A program made the translations under genes and the position numbers. 64,000 bases of DNA from Lysobacterales bacterium. Lineage in GTDB: Bacteria; Pseudomonadota; Gammaproteobacteria; Xanthomonadales; Xanthomonadaceae. The stretch spans positions 1 to 64,000 of the forward strand of contig JAGRJY010000179.1 in the NCBI GenBank assembly GCA_020442465.1, read 5' to 3'. The notes under the pieces are model-generated. The model saw only the letters and a list, made by a program, of their open reading frames with translations. It searched no databases and was not told the origin of the DNA. This document shows positions 56,511 through 64,000 of this stretch, one piece after another. How positions within the stretch are numbered: position 1 is the stretch's first letter; each line of letters starts with the position of its first letter.

Positions 56511-57125
56511 ATGACTTTTCCCTTGTTGGCCTTCTATGTGCTGGCCGCGGTCACGGTGTTCGCGGCCCTGGGCGTCGTGACCGTGCGCAATTCGGTCCAT
56601 GCCGTGCTGTTGCTGGTCCTGACGTTCTTCTCCACCGCCTGCGTGTGGCTGCTGGCCGAAGCCGAGTTTCTCGCCATCGCCCTGGTCCTGGTCTACGTCG
56701 GCGCGGTGATGGTGCTGTTCCTGTTCGTGGTGATGATGCTGGACATCAAGCCCGAGGCGATGCGGGTCAATTTCTCCAGGAGCCTTCCGGTTGCCCTGCT
56801 GGTCGCGGCGATCATGGCGCTTGAAATGCTCACCCTGGTGGGTGTCCAGCAGGGTCTGAAGAACGGCGTCGGCATGGGCGACGACCCGGCAGGTGCTGCG
56901 GGCAACACGGTCTGGCTGGGCCGCGCGCTGTTCACGGAGTATCTGTATCCGTTCGAAATCGCGGCGGTGATCCTCACCGTGGCCATCGTGGCGGCCATCA
57001 TGCTGACGCTGCGCCGCCGGGCGAATACCAAGCACCAGGATCCGGCTCGTCAGGTGCTCGTGCGCCGCGAGGACCGCGTACGCCTGGTGAAGTTGGCGGC
57101 CGAGAAGCCCGAGGAGGCCAAATGA
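56511..57125 (+). CDS. nuoJ: NADH-quinone oxidoreductase subunit J
   Basis: Encodes 204 residues with five hydrophobic helices. Signatures: [27 protein letters not shown] and [21 protein letters not shown], the latter containing the pi-bulge helix important for coupling. The C-terminal tail is basic and cytoplasmic ([16 protein letters not shown]). ATGA overlap with nuoK. Confidence 0.96.
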   Translation: MTFPLLAFYVLAAVTVFAALGVVTVRNSVHAVLLLVLTFFSTACVWLLAEAEFLAIALVLVYVGAVMVLFLFVVMMLDIKPEAMRVNFSRSLPVALLVAAIMALEMLTLVGVQQGLKNGVGMGDDPAGAAGNTVWLGRALFTEYLYPFEIAAVILTVAIVAAIMLTLRRRANTKHQDPARQVLVRREDRVRLVKLAAEKPEEAK

Positions 57126-57427
57126 TCACCTTGCAGCACTACCTCGGCCTGGGCGCCCTGCTGTTCTGCATCAGCGTGCTCGGCATCGTGATCAACCGCA
57201 AGAATCTGATCGTGCTGCTGATGGCGATCGAGCTGATGCTGCTGGCGGTAAACATCAATTTCGTCGGTTTCTCGCGTCACCTCGGCGACGTGGACGGACA
57301 GGTCTTCGTGTTCTTCATCCTGACTGTAGCGGCGGCGGAGGCGGCGATTGGCCTGGCGATCCTGGTGACCCTGTTCCGCAACCGCGCCACGGTGGACGTC
57401 ACCGAACTCGATTCGATGAAGGGCTGA
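57122..57427 (+). CDS. nuoK: NADH-quinone oxidoreductase subunit K
   Basis: Encodes 101 residues with three transmembrane helices, related to MrpC antiporter subunits. The membrane glutamates lie in [17 protein letters not shown] and in [18 protein letters not shown], both in the expected positions for proton translocation. Overlaps nuoJ by four bases; nuoL begins 31 bases after its stop. Confidence 0.97.
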   Translation: MITLQHYLGLGALLFCISVLGIVINRKNLIVLLMAIELMLLAVNINFVGFSRHLGDVDGQVFVFFILTVAAAEAAIGLAILVTLFRNRATVDVTELDSMKG

Positions 57428-57458
57428 ACATGCGACACGACGCCACACTGATTCTGGA

Positions 57459-59543
57459 ATGCTCATCGTGATCGAGACCTCCACGCTGTTGATCATCGCG
57501 CTCGCCCCGTTGCTGGGCGCCATCGTGGCCGGACTGTTCGGCAAGTTCGTCGGCCGCGCCGGCGCGCACACGGTGACGATTCTTGGGGTTGCAGTGTCCT
57601 GCGCGCTGTCCATGCAGGTGCTGCACGCCCTGGTCTGGGGCGGCGCCGCGCCAGTGAACGTCAACCTCTACACGTGGTTCGAGGTCGGTGGCTACTCGGC
57701 CCATGTCGGATTCCTGATTGACAACCTCACCGCGATGATGATGGTGGTCGTGACCTTCGTGTCGCTGCTGGTGCACGTCTACACCATCGGCTACATGGAG
57801 GAAGATCCCGGCTACCAGCGCTTCTTCTCGTACATCTCGCTGTTCACCTTCTCGATGTTGATGCTGGTGATGAGCAACAACTTCATGCAGCTGTTCTTCG
57901 GCTGGGAAGCGGTCGGCCTGGTTTCCTATCTGCTGATCGGCTTCTGGTTCAAGCGGCCGTCCGCGATCTTCGCCAATCTGAAGGCCTTCCTGGTCAACCG
58001 TGTCGGCGACTTCGGATTTCTGCTGGGCATTGCCGGCGTGCTGTACTGGATCGGCTCACTCGACTACGCCGAGGTGTTCGCCGCAGCGCCGGCTATCGCC
58101 GAGCTGCAGTTCTCACCATGGGGCGAGGTGATGTGGTCGGTGCCGACCTTCATCTGTATCTGCCTGTTCATCGGAGCGATGGGCAAGTCGGCGCAGGTGC
58201 CGCTGCACGTCTGGCTTCCGGATTCGATGGAAGGCCCCACGCCGATTTCTGCGCTGATCCACGCGGCCACCATGGTCACCGCCGGCATCTTCATGGTGGC
58301 GCGCATGTCGCCGCTGTTCGAGATGTCGGAGACCGCGCTGTCGTTTGTCCTGTTCATCGGCACCACGACGGCGTTTTTCACCGGCTTGATCGGCATGGTG
58401 CAGAACGACATCAAGCGCGTGGTCGCCTATTCCACGCTCTCCCAGCTGGGCTACATGACGGTTGCCCTGGGCGTATCCGCCTATGCGGGTGCGGTCTACC
58501 ACCTCATGACGCACGCCTTCTTCAAGGCGCTGCTGTTCCTGGCTGCCGGCTCGGTGATCATCGGCATGCATCATGAGCAGGACATGCGCAAGATGGGTGG
58601 CCTGCGCAAGTACATGCCGATCACCTATCTCACCTGCCTGATCGGCACGCTGGCGCTGGTGGGTACGCCGTTTTTCTCCGGCTACTACTCGAAGGACAGC
58701 ATTATTCTTGCGACCGAGGCGGCGGCAGAGCACGGCGGACTGATCCAGATGTACGCCAAGTACGCCGTACTGCTCGGCGTGTTCATCACCAGCTTCTACA
58801 GCTTCCGCCTGCTGTACATGACTTTCCACGGTGAGGAGCGTTTCCGGCACGCCGGGGCGCATGCCCACGACGCGCACGGCAGCGACGGGCACGGCGACGA
58901 TGGCCATGACGGCGACGACCACGGGCACCACGGCGTGCACGTGCCGCACGAGTCGCCTTGGGTGGTTACCCTGCCGCTCATCCTGCTCGCGATTCCGTCG
59001 ATCGTCATCGGCTTTCTGACCGTGGGCCCGATGCTGTTTGGCGACTTCTTCAGCGGCGCGATTGTGGTCAACGAGGCGCACAATACGCTCGGCCACGTGG
59101 CGCACAAGGTATGGCATGCGGATCACGGGTGGGTATCTGCGGCAACCGCGTTCGGCATGCACTTCGTCACTTCGCCAGCGTTCTACCTGGCCTTCCTTGG
59201 CTTCGCCGCGGCGACCTACATCTATCTGTTCAACCCGTCCATCGCCGACCGGGTGAAGGCGTCGCTCGGCTGGCTGCACCGCCTGCTGGAGAACAAGTAC
59301 GGGTTCGACGACTTCAACCAGAAGGTGTTTGCCGGCGGCAGTCTGCGCCTTGGGCGCGCGCTCTGGAAGGGCGGTGACGCGGCGATCATCGACGGCGTGG
59401 TCGTCGACGGTTCTGCGTCGCTGGTCGATCGCATCGCTTCGATGATGCGCGCCATCCAGACCGGCCACCTGTACCACTACGCCTTTGCCATGATCATCGG
59501 GCTCATCGCGATGCTTGGCGCCCTGATTTACGCCGCGGGCTGA
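57459..59543 (+). CDS. nuoL: NADH-quinone oxidoreductase subunit L
   Basis: Encodes 694 residues. The distal antiporter-like subunit with about 16 helices and the long lateral helix. Core signatures: FFGWEAVGLVSYLLIGFW with the essential Glu, KSAQVPLHVWLPDSMEGPTPISALIHAATMV and KRVVAYSTLSQLGYM. An unusual loop at about residues 464-502 is packed with His, Asp and Gly (HAHDAHGSDGHGDDGHDGDDHGHHG); it may bind metal. The C-terminal helices are intact, so the protein should be functional. Confidence 0.97.
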   Translation: MLIVIETSTLLIIALAPLLGAIVAGLFGKFVGRAGAHTVTILGVAVSCALSMQVLHALVWGGAAPVNVNLYTWFEVGGYSAHVGFLIDNLTAMMMVVVTFVSLLVHVYTIGYMEEDPGYQRFFSYISLFTFSMLMLVMSNNFMQLFFGWEAVGLVSYLLIGFWFKRPSAIFANLKAFLVNRVGDFGFLLGIAGVLYWIGSLDYAEVFAAAPAIAELQFSPWGEVMWSVPTFICICLFIGAMGKSAQVPLHVWLPDSMEGPTPISALIHAATMVTAGIFMVARMSPLFEMSETALSFVLFIGTTTAFFTGLIGMVQNDIKRVVAYSTLSQLGYMTVALGVSAYAGAVYHLMTHAFFKALLFLAAGSVIIGMHHEQDMRKMGGLRKYMPITYLTCLIGTLALVGTPFFSGYYSKDSIILATEAAAEHGGLIQMYAKYAVLLGVFITSFYSFRLLYMTFHGEERFRHAGAHAHDAHGSDGHGDDGHDGDDHGHHGVHVPHESPWVVTLPLILLAIPSIVIGFLTVGPMLFGDFFSGAIVVNEAHNTLGHVAHKVWHADHGWVSAATAFGMHFVTSPAFYLAFLGFAAATYIYLFNPSIADRVKASLGWLHRLLENKYGFDDFNQKVFAGGSLRLGRALWKGGDAAIIDGVVVDGSASLVDRIASMMRAIQTGHLYHYAFAMIIGLIAMLGALIYAAG

Positions 59544-59570
59544 GCCCGGGACACGCGACAAGGACACTGA

Positions 59571-61085
59571 ATGCCTTCCTCCTTGCCTCTACTCAGTCTG
59601 CTGATCTGGCTGCCCGTGCTGGGCGGTGCGGCGCTGCTGGCACTCGGCCAGAAGCGGGCCGGCGCAGCACGCGGACTGGCCTTGCTCGTGGCCCTGGTCA
59701 CGCTGGCGCTCAGCCTGCCGCTGTATGCCGGGCACGACTTCGCCTCTCCGGCGATGCAGTTCGTCGAGTCGCGGGAATGGATCCCGGCGTTCGACATCCG
59801 CTACGCCCTCGGCGTGGACGGCATTTCCATCGCGCTGATCATCCTGACCACCTTCACGACCGTTCTGGTTGTGCTGGGCGCGTGGTCGTCGATCACCGAT
59901 CGCATCAATCAGTATCTCGCCGCCTTCCTGATTCTCGAAGGGATGATGATCGGCGTGTTCTCCGCGCTCGATGCGATGCTCTTCTACGTGTTCTTCGAGG
60001 GCATGCTGATTCCGATGTTCATCATCATCGGCGTCTGGGGTGGGGCACGGCGCGTCTACGCATCGATCAAGTTCTTCCTGTACACCTTCCTCGGTTCGGT
60101 GTTCATGCTCGTTGGGCTGATCTACCTGTACCTCAAGAGCGGCAGCTTCCAGCTCGCCGATCTGTACGCACTGCGCCTCGATGCCACGGAACAGATGTGG
60201 CTGTTCTTTGCATTCCTGATCGCGTTCGCGGTCAAGGTGCCGATGTTCCCGGTGCATACCTGGTTGCCGGACGCGCACGTCGAGGCGCCCACCGGCGGTT
60301 CGGTGATCCTTGCGGCGATCATGCTGAAGATCGGCGGCTACGGCTTCATCCGTTTCTCCCTGCCAATCGTCCCCGATGCCGGTCAGGAGTGGGCCTGGCT
60401 GGTGATCGCGCTGAGTCTGGTCGCGGTCATCTACATCGGCCTGGTGGCGCTGGTGCAGGAAGACATGAAAAAGCTGATCGCCTACTCGTCGATCTCGCAC
60501 ATGGGTTTCGTGACCTTGGGCTGCTTCATCGCCTTCGCCCTGGTGCGTGAGCTGGGGCGCAGTGACGCCGCGGAACTCGGGCTGCAGGGCGCGATGGTGC
60601 AAATGATCTCGCACGGCTTCATCTCCGGCGCGATGTTCTCCTGCGTGGGTGTCGTCTACGACCGCATGCACACGCGCATGATTCGCGACTACGGCGGTGT
60701 GGCCAACACGATGCCCTGGTTCGCTGCGTTCATGGTGCTGTTCGGCATGGCCAATTCGGGCCTGCCCGGCACCTCCGGATTCGTCGGCGAGTTCATGGTC
60801 ATTCTTGCTGCCTTCCAGGCCAGCCCGTGGTTGGCGTTCGCCGCGGCCGTCACTCTGGTGGTTGGTGCGGCCTACACGCTGTGGCTGGTCAAGCGGGTGC
60901 TGTTCGGCGAAGTCGCCAACGACCATGTCGCCGAACTGAAGGACATCAATCCTCGCGAAGCGGTGGTGCTGGGCGCATTCGCCCTGGCCGTTCTCGCGTT
61001 CGGCATCTATCCCAAACCGCTGACCGACCTGATGGACGCCTCGGTGGCCCAACTGGTGGCGCAGCTCGCGGTGACCAAGCTATGA
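59571..61085 (+). CDS. nuoM: NADH-quinone oxidoreductase subunit M
   Basis: Encodes 504 residues with about 14 helices. Antiporter-like proton channel subunit. Signatures: LDAMLFYVFFEGMLIPMFIIIGVWGG with the essential Glu, FAVKVPMFPVHTWLPDAHVEAPTGGSVILA and EDMKKLIAYSSISHMGFV. The ATG follows nuoL by 27 bases; the stop overlaps nuoN as ATGA. Confidence 0.97.
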   Translation: MPSSLPLLSLLIWLPVLGGAALLALGQKRAGAARGLALLVALVTLALSLPLYAGHDFASPAMQFVESREWIPAFDIRYALGVDGISIALIILTTFTTVLVVLGAWSSITDRINQYLAAFLILEGMMIGVFSALDAMLFYVFFEGMLIPMFIIIGVWGGARRVYASIKFFLYTFLGSVFMLVGLIYLYLKSGSFQLADLYALRLDATEQMWLFFAFLIAFAVKVPMFPVHTWLPDAHVEAPTGGSVILAAIMLKIGGYGFIRFSLPIVPDAGQEWAWLVIALSLVAVIYIGLVALVQEDMKKLIAYSSISHMGFVTLGCFIAFALVRELGRSDAAELGLQGAMVQMISHGFISGAMFSCVGVVYDRMHTRMIRDYGGVANTMPWFAAFMVLFGMANSGLPGTSGFVGEFMVILAAFQASPWLAFAAAVTLVVGAAYTLWLVKRVLFGEVANDHVAELKDINPREAVVLGAFALAVLAFGIYPKPLTDLMDASVAQLVAQLAVTKL

Positions 61086-62539
61086 ACGCTTCCGAAGTCA
61101 TGACGCTTCCGCAACTGATGCCGCTGATGCCGGAGATCTTCCTGCTCTGCGCAGCCTGCACTCTCTTGCTCATCGACCTGTGGATCAGCGATTCGCGGCG
61201 CGGGCTGACCCACTTCTTCTCGATCGCCATCATGGCCGCCACCGCCGCGCTGCTCGTGCGCACGCCCGACCACGTCGATCGCGTCGCCATGGGCGGCATG
61301 TTCCTGCGCGACCAGGTGGCCGACCTGCTCAAGCTGTTCATCCTGGCGGTAAGCGCCGGGGCAGTGATCTACGCCAAGCCGTATTTGCGCATGCGCGGAC
61401 TGTTCCGTGGCGAGTTCCACGTGCTGGTGCTGTTCGCAGTGCTGGGCATGATGATTCTGGTGTCGGCCGGAAACCTGCTGACAATCTATCTGGGCCTTGA
61501 ACTTCTCGCCCTGTCGTCCTACGCCCTGGTGGCGATGGACCGTGACAGCAAGCTGTCTTCGGAAGCGGCGATGAAGTACTTCGTGCTCGGCGCACTGGCG
61601 TCGGGCATGCTGCTCTATGGCATGAGCATGATTTACGGGGCGACCGGCACGCTCGACATCGCCAGTGTCCAGTCGGCGATCGGCAGTCTGGGCGACAACC
61701 GGGGCATCATGCTGATGGGCGTGGTGTTCATGCTGGTCGGCATTTCTTTCAAGTTCGGTGCCGCGCCTTTCCATATGTGGCTGCCGGACGTGTACCAGGG
61801 CGCGCCGACCGCGATCACCCTGTTCATCGGATCCGCACCGAAGATCGCCGCGTTCGGCATGGCCTACCGGTTGCTCTCGGGCATCGCAGGGGGCGTGGAA
61901 GCTGACTGGCAGCCCATTCTGGCCTGGCTGGCAGTGGCCTCGCTGGCAATCGGCAACGTGGTGGCCATTGCGCAAACCAATCTCAAGCGCATGCTCGCCT
62001 ATTCGACGATCTCGCACGTCGGGTTCCTGTTTCTCGGCCTCAGCAATGGCACGCCTGCGGGATTTTCCGCGGCGATGTTCTACGCCGTCAGCTACGCGCT
62101 GATGAGCGCCGGTGCCTTCGCCGCCATCATCATGCTTGCGCGGCAGGGGTTCGAGGCAGAGGAGATCAGCGACTACGCGGGGCTGGCCAAGACGCAGCCG
62201 TCACTGGCCGGTTTGATCCTGCTGATCATGGGCTCCCTCGCCGGGCTGCCGCCGCTGCTCGGATTCTGGGCCAAGGTGGCCGTGATCAAGGCGGCACTGG
62301 ATGCCAGCCTGCTGTGGCTGGCCATCACCGCGGTGGTGTTCGCGGTGGTCGGCGCGTTCTACTACATCCGCGTCATCAAGGTGATGTTCTTCGACAAGCC
62401 CGCCGAAGCCACCCCAGCAGGCTTGCTGGGCGATTTCCAGGCGCGCTGGCTGTTTGGATTCAATGCCGGGCTGATGCTCGTGCTGGGCCTGTTCTCAGGC
62501 CCGTTGCTCAGCTGGTGCGAGCGCGCCATGGGCGTTTGA
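61082..62539 (+). CDS. nuoN: NADH-quinone oxidoreductase subunit N
   Basis: Encodes 485 residues from ATG 61082 (MNASEVMTLPQLM), overlapping nuoM by four bases. About 14 helices, third antiporter-like subunit. Signatures: LTIYLGLELLALSSYALVAMDRDS, FKFGAAPFHMWLPDVYQGAPT and NLKRMLAYSTISHVGFLFLGL. It closes the nuo operon; a GC hairpin follows. Confidence 0.97.
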   Translation: MNASEVMTLPQLMPLMPEIFLLCAACTLLLIDLWISDSRRGLTHFFSIAIMAATAALLVRTPDHVDRVAMGGMFLRDQVADLLKLFILAVSAGAVIYAKPYLRMRGLFRGEFHVLVLFAVLGMMILVSAGNLLTIYLGLELLALSSYALVAMDRDSKLSSEAAMKYFVLGALASGMLLYGMSMIYGATGTLDIASVQSAIGSLGDNRGIMLMGVVFMLVGISFKFGAAPFHMWLPDVYQGAPTAITLFIGSAPKIAAFGMAYRLLSGIAGGVEADWQPILAWLAVASLAIGNVVAIAQTNLKRMLAYSTISHVGFLFLGLSNGTPAGFSAAMFYAVSYALMSAGAFAAIIMLARQGFEAEEISDYAGLAKTQPSLAGLILLIMGSLAGLPPLLGFWAKVAVIKAALDASLLWLAITAVVFAVVGAFYYIRVIKVMFFDKPAEATPAGLLGDFQARWLFGFNAGLMLVLGLFSGPLLSWCERAMGV

Positions 62540-62549
62540 ACTCCGCCTT

Positions 62550-62564
62550 CGGCGCTTGGCGCCG
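62550..62564 (+). terminator. Possible nuo operon terminator
   Basis: CGGCGC (62550-62555) pairs with GCGCCG (62559-62564) around a three-base loop, 11 bases after the nuoN stop. A moderately T-rich stretch follows (62571-62580) rather than a clean T-tract. Confidence 0.45.
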
Positions 62565-62586
62565 TCGCATCGTTCATTCTTCCCGC

Positions 62587-62615
62587 TTGTCAAAGTAAGT
62601 AGTTCTACGTATCAT
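62587..62615 (+). promoter_or_regulatory. Strong promoter of the tRNA-fMet-rimP-nusA unit
   Basis: TTGTCA (62587-62592) and TATCAT (62610-62615) are separated by exactly 17 bases, each a 5/6 consensus match. The following bases (CTGGGCTCGC) form a GC-rich discriminator, as in stable-RNA promoters subject to stringent control. Transcription would start near 62622, eight bases before the tRNA. Confidence 0.8.
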
Positions 62616-62629
62616 TCTGGGCTCGCTGC

Positions 62630-62706
62630 TGCGGGGTGGAGCAGTCTGGCAGCTCGTCGGGCTCATAACCCGAAGGTCGCAGGTTCAAATCCTGCCCCCG
62701 CTACCA
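62630..62706 (+). tRNA. Initiator tRNA-Met (CAT)
   Basis: A 77-base tRNA with encoded CCA. The anticodon loop CTCATAA is closed by TCGGG/CCCGA, giving the three consecutive G-C pairs that direct initiator tRNAs to the P site. Positions 1 and 72 are T and T, an unpaired end as required for formylation. T arm GCAGG TTCAAAT CCTGC. Its place directly before rimP-nusA matches metY of E. coli. Confidence 0.97.
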
Positions 62707-62720
62707 GTCTTGGTGTTGCG

Positions 62721-62744
62721 AGAGCCTCTTGATGAGGCTCTTTC
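62721..62744 (+). terminator. First hairpin between tRNA-fMet and rimP
   Basis: AGAGCCTC (62721-62728) pairs perfectly with GAGGCTCT (62734-62741) around TTGAT. Only three T residues overlap and follow its end, so it may be a weak terminator or a site that protects or processes the tRNA precursor. Confidence 0.5.
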
Positions 62745-62794
62745 AACTTCCAGACATGGCTCAACGTCGTGTTTGGTACCAACCTGGGTTTTCT

Positions 62795-62826
62795 GAAAGG
62801 GGCCGCGTGCCCCTTTCGTGTTTTTT
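62795..62826 (+). terminator. Strong intrinsic terminator between tRNA-fMet and rimP
   Basis: GAAAGGGGC (62795-62803) pairs perfectly with GCCCCTTTC (62809-62817) around five bases. GTG and then six T residues follow (62821-62826). The T-run ends only 24 bases before the chosen rimP start codon. Confidence 0.85.
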
Positions 62827-62850
62827 GGCCCTCTCGAACGTCGGGAGTTC

Positions 62851-63378
62851 GTGTTGCAGAAAATCGCCGAGCTTGAATCGATGCTGGCCCCGTGCGTACA
62901 CGACGTGGGCAACGGACTGTCGCTCTGGGGCGTCGAGTTCGTGCCGGGTGAGCGGCGATCGCTGCTGCGCCTGTACATCGATGCGGGCGAGCGATCCGTG
63001 ACGCTGGATGACTGCGAGGCCGTCAGTCGTGAGGTGAGCGCGCTGCTCGACGTGAACGACCCGATTTCCGGCAACTACAGCCTCGAGGTGTCTTCACCCG
63101 GTCTGGATCGTCCGCTGTTCAAGCCCGAGCAGTACCAGGCTTGGGCGGGCTCGATGGTCAAGCTGACGCTCGCGCTGCCGGTGGAGGGCCGCAAGCGGAT
63201 CCAGGGTGTCATCGAATCGTCGGACGGAACGGTGTTGGCGCTGCGCGAAGGTGATGCCAGCGTGAGCGTGCCGCATTCGGCGATTCACAAGGCACGGGTC
63301 GTGCCCGAATTCGATCCGCCGGCGAAGCCGGGCGGCGCGGCAAACCAGGGAAAGCCGAAGCGCAAGCCGCGTCGGTAG
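62851..63378 (+). CDS. rimP: Ribosome maturation factor RimP
   Basis: Encodes 175 residues from GTG 62851. The adjacent TTG 62854 is better spaced from GGGAG (62843-62847), so either may be used. GTG 62818 is rejected because it lies in the terminator stem. RimP is needed for 30S subunit maturation. Signatures: LWGVEFVPG, LRLYIDAGE, TLDDCEAVSREVSALLDVNDPI and the hallmark YSLEVSSPGLDRPLF. The C-terminal SH3-like domain follows and ends in a Lys/Arg-rich tail (NQGKPKRKPRR). nusA starts 45 bases after its stop. Confidence 0.95.
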   Translation: MLQKIAELESMLAPCVHDVGNGLSLWGVEFVPGERRSLLRLYIDAGERSVTLDDCEAVSREVSALLDVNDPISGNYSLEVSSPGLDRPLFKPEQYQAWAGSMVKLTLALPVEGRKRIQGVIESSDGTVLALREGDASVSVPHSAIHKARVVPEFDPPAKPGGAANQGKPKRKPRR

Positions 63379-63423
63379 ATCGATCAACAAGCGGGGGCGA
63401 TGTGCCTCCGTGGGAGCGAGAGC

Positions 63424-64000
63424 ATGAGCAAGGAATTGTTGATGGTGGTGGAGGCGGTCGCCAATGAGAAGGGCGTCGACCGCGATGTGATTCTGGAAGC
63501 GATGGAAGCGGCGCTGGCTTCGGCCGCGCGCAAGCGCTATCCGGATGAAGACACCAGCATCCGCGTGGAGATCAATCCCAAGGACGGCAGCTACGAAACC
63601 TTCCGTCGCTGGGAGATCGTCGCCGACGACGTGGTCATGGAGTCGCCCGACCGGCAGATCCGCCTGATGGACGCCGTGGACGAACGCGAGGGCTCCGAGG
63701 TCGGGGAGTACATCGAAGAGAAGATCGAGAACCCGGACTTCGGTCGCATTGCCGCCCAGGCGGCCAAGCAGGTCATCGTGCAGCGCGTGCGTGAAGCCGA
63801 GCGTGCGCAGGTGGTCGAAGCCTACAAGGACCGCGTCGGGGAGCTCATCACCGGCATCGTCAAGCGCGTCGAACGTGGCAACATCCACGTCGACTTGGGC
63901 GGCAACGCCGAAGCCTTCATTCCGAAGGACAAGGCCATTCCGCGTGACGTTGTGCGCGCCGGCGATCGCGTTCGCGGGTACCTCTACGACGTGCGCTCGG
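63424..64000 (+). CDS. nusA: Transcription termination/antitermination factor NusA, N-terminal part (cut by window edge)
   Basis: Open from ATG 63424 to the window end, 192 codons visible; GGGAG lies upstream. NusA binds RNA polymerase and modulates pausing, intrinsic termination and antitermination. The N-terminal polymerase-binding domain is MSKELLMVVEAVANEKGVD and ILEAMEAALASAARKRY. The S1 domain begins near GELITGIVKRVERGNIHVDLGGNAEAF. Co-located with rimP and initiator tRNA as in E. coli, where infB follows. Its own expression must pass the terminators upstream of rimP. Confidence 0.96.
   Translation, partial: MSKELLMVVEAVANEKGVDRDVILEAMEAALASAARKRYPDEDTSIRVEINPKDGSYETFRRWEIVADDVVMESPDRQIRLMDAVDEREGSEVGEYIEEKIENPDFGRIAAQAAKQVIVQRVREAERAQVVEAYKDRVGELITGIVKRVERGNIHVDLGGNAEAFIPKDKAIPRDVVRAGDRVRGYLYDVRS

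Noticed and set aside
62818..62850. Upstream GTG start for rimP
   Set aside because: The codon lies at the foot of the intrinsic terminator and the added residues (MFFGPLERREF) are not conserved.

Overview
The window is 64 kb of a high-GC (about two-thirds G+C by eye, not computed) bacterial chromosome, densely packed with housekeeping genes. Gene order and protein style point to a gammaproteobacterium, most likely of the order Lysobacterales (Xanthomonadales). The blocks amiC-mutL, rnfAB-metG/apbC-dcd, prmB-aroC-asd-fimV-truA-trpFBA-accD, glmM...tpiA-secG-tRNA-Leu-nuoA-N and tRNA-fMet-rimP-nusA all match that lineage. So does the carboxyl-terminal style of several secreted proteins (tails ending in GFE/DFE, and a W-Y-GRSGEGF domain). 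I see no integrase, insertion sequence, prophage, CRISPR array or toxin-antitoxin module.

Layout. (a) 1-8.1 kb: end of an AmiC-type amidase, mutL, a DUF1684 lipoprotein, then metG-rnfA-rnfB leftward and apbC/mrp rightward. (b) 8.1-16.8 kb: an accessory stretch around dcd with a small periplasmic protein, a large secreted protein of lower GC, a DUF6090 membrane protein, a Tat-exported epimerase-like protein, a MauG/CcpA-type dihaem cytochrome, a HIT protein and a dienelactone hydrolase. (c) 16.9-19.8 kb: an operon of rimO, DUF3025 and DUF924 genes. (d) 19.8-32 kb: a secreted beta-propeller protein divergent from a winged-helix/TM/beta-propeller regulator, greB coupled to an AbgT transporter, an uncharacterised membrane protein, a HerA-type ATPase, an MltD-type transglycosylase, psd and a SCO1 protein. 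(e) 32.1-43.7 kb: prmB, aroC, asd, fimV, then truA-trpF-trpB-trpA and accD-glmM. (f) 43.8-46.3 kb: three accessory genes (2-oxoglutarate oxygenase, short-chain dehydrogenase, lipoprotein globin) set between glmM and tpiA. (g) 46.3-62.5 kb: tpiA, secG, tRNA-Leu(GAG) and a complete 14-gene nuo operon for NADH:quinone oxidoreductase. (h) 62.6-64 kb: promoter, initiator tRNA, two hairpins (one a strong intrinsic terminator), rimP and the start of nusA.

Many genes are translationally coupled through ATGA, GTGA or TGATG overlaps (rnfA/rnfB, abgT/greB, SCO1/psd, truA/trpF, trpF/trpB, trpB/trpA, accD/glmM, nuoF/G, nuoG/H, nuoJ/K, nuoM/N), so the operons can be read with confidence. Nothing here is clearly a new multi-gene system. 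The points most worth a second look are regulatory (strong terminators placed just upstream of rimP-nusA and of truA-trpFBA), an RnfA-RnfB pair without the other Rnf subunits beside it, and a set of exported proteins of unclear role: lipoprotein globin, Tat-exported epimerase, Sm-like periplasmic protein, and the propeller protein facing a propeller-bearing regulator.
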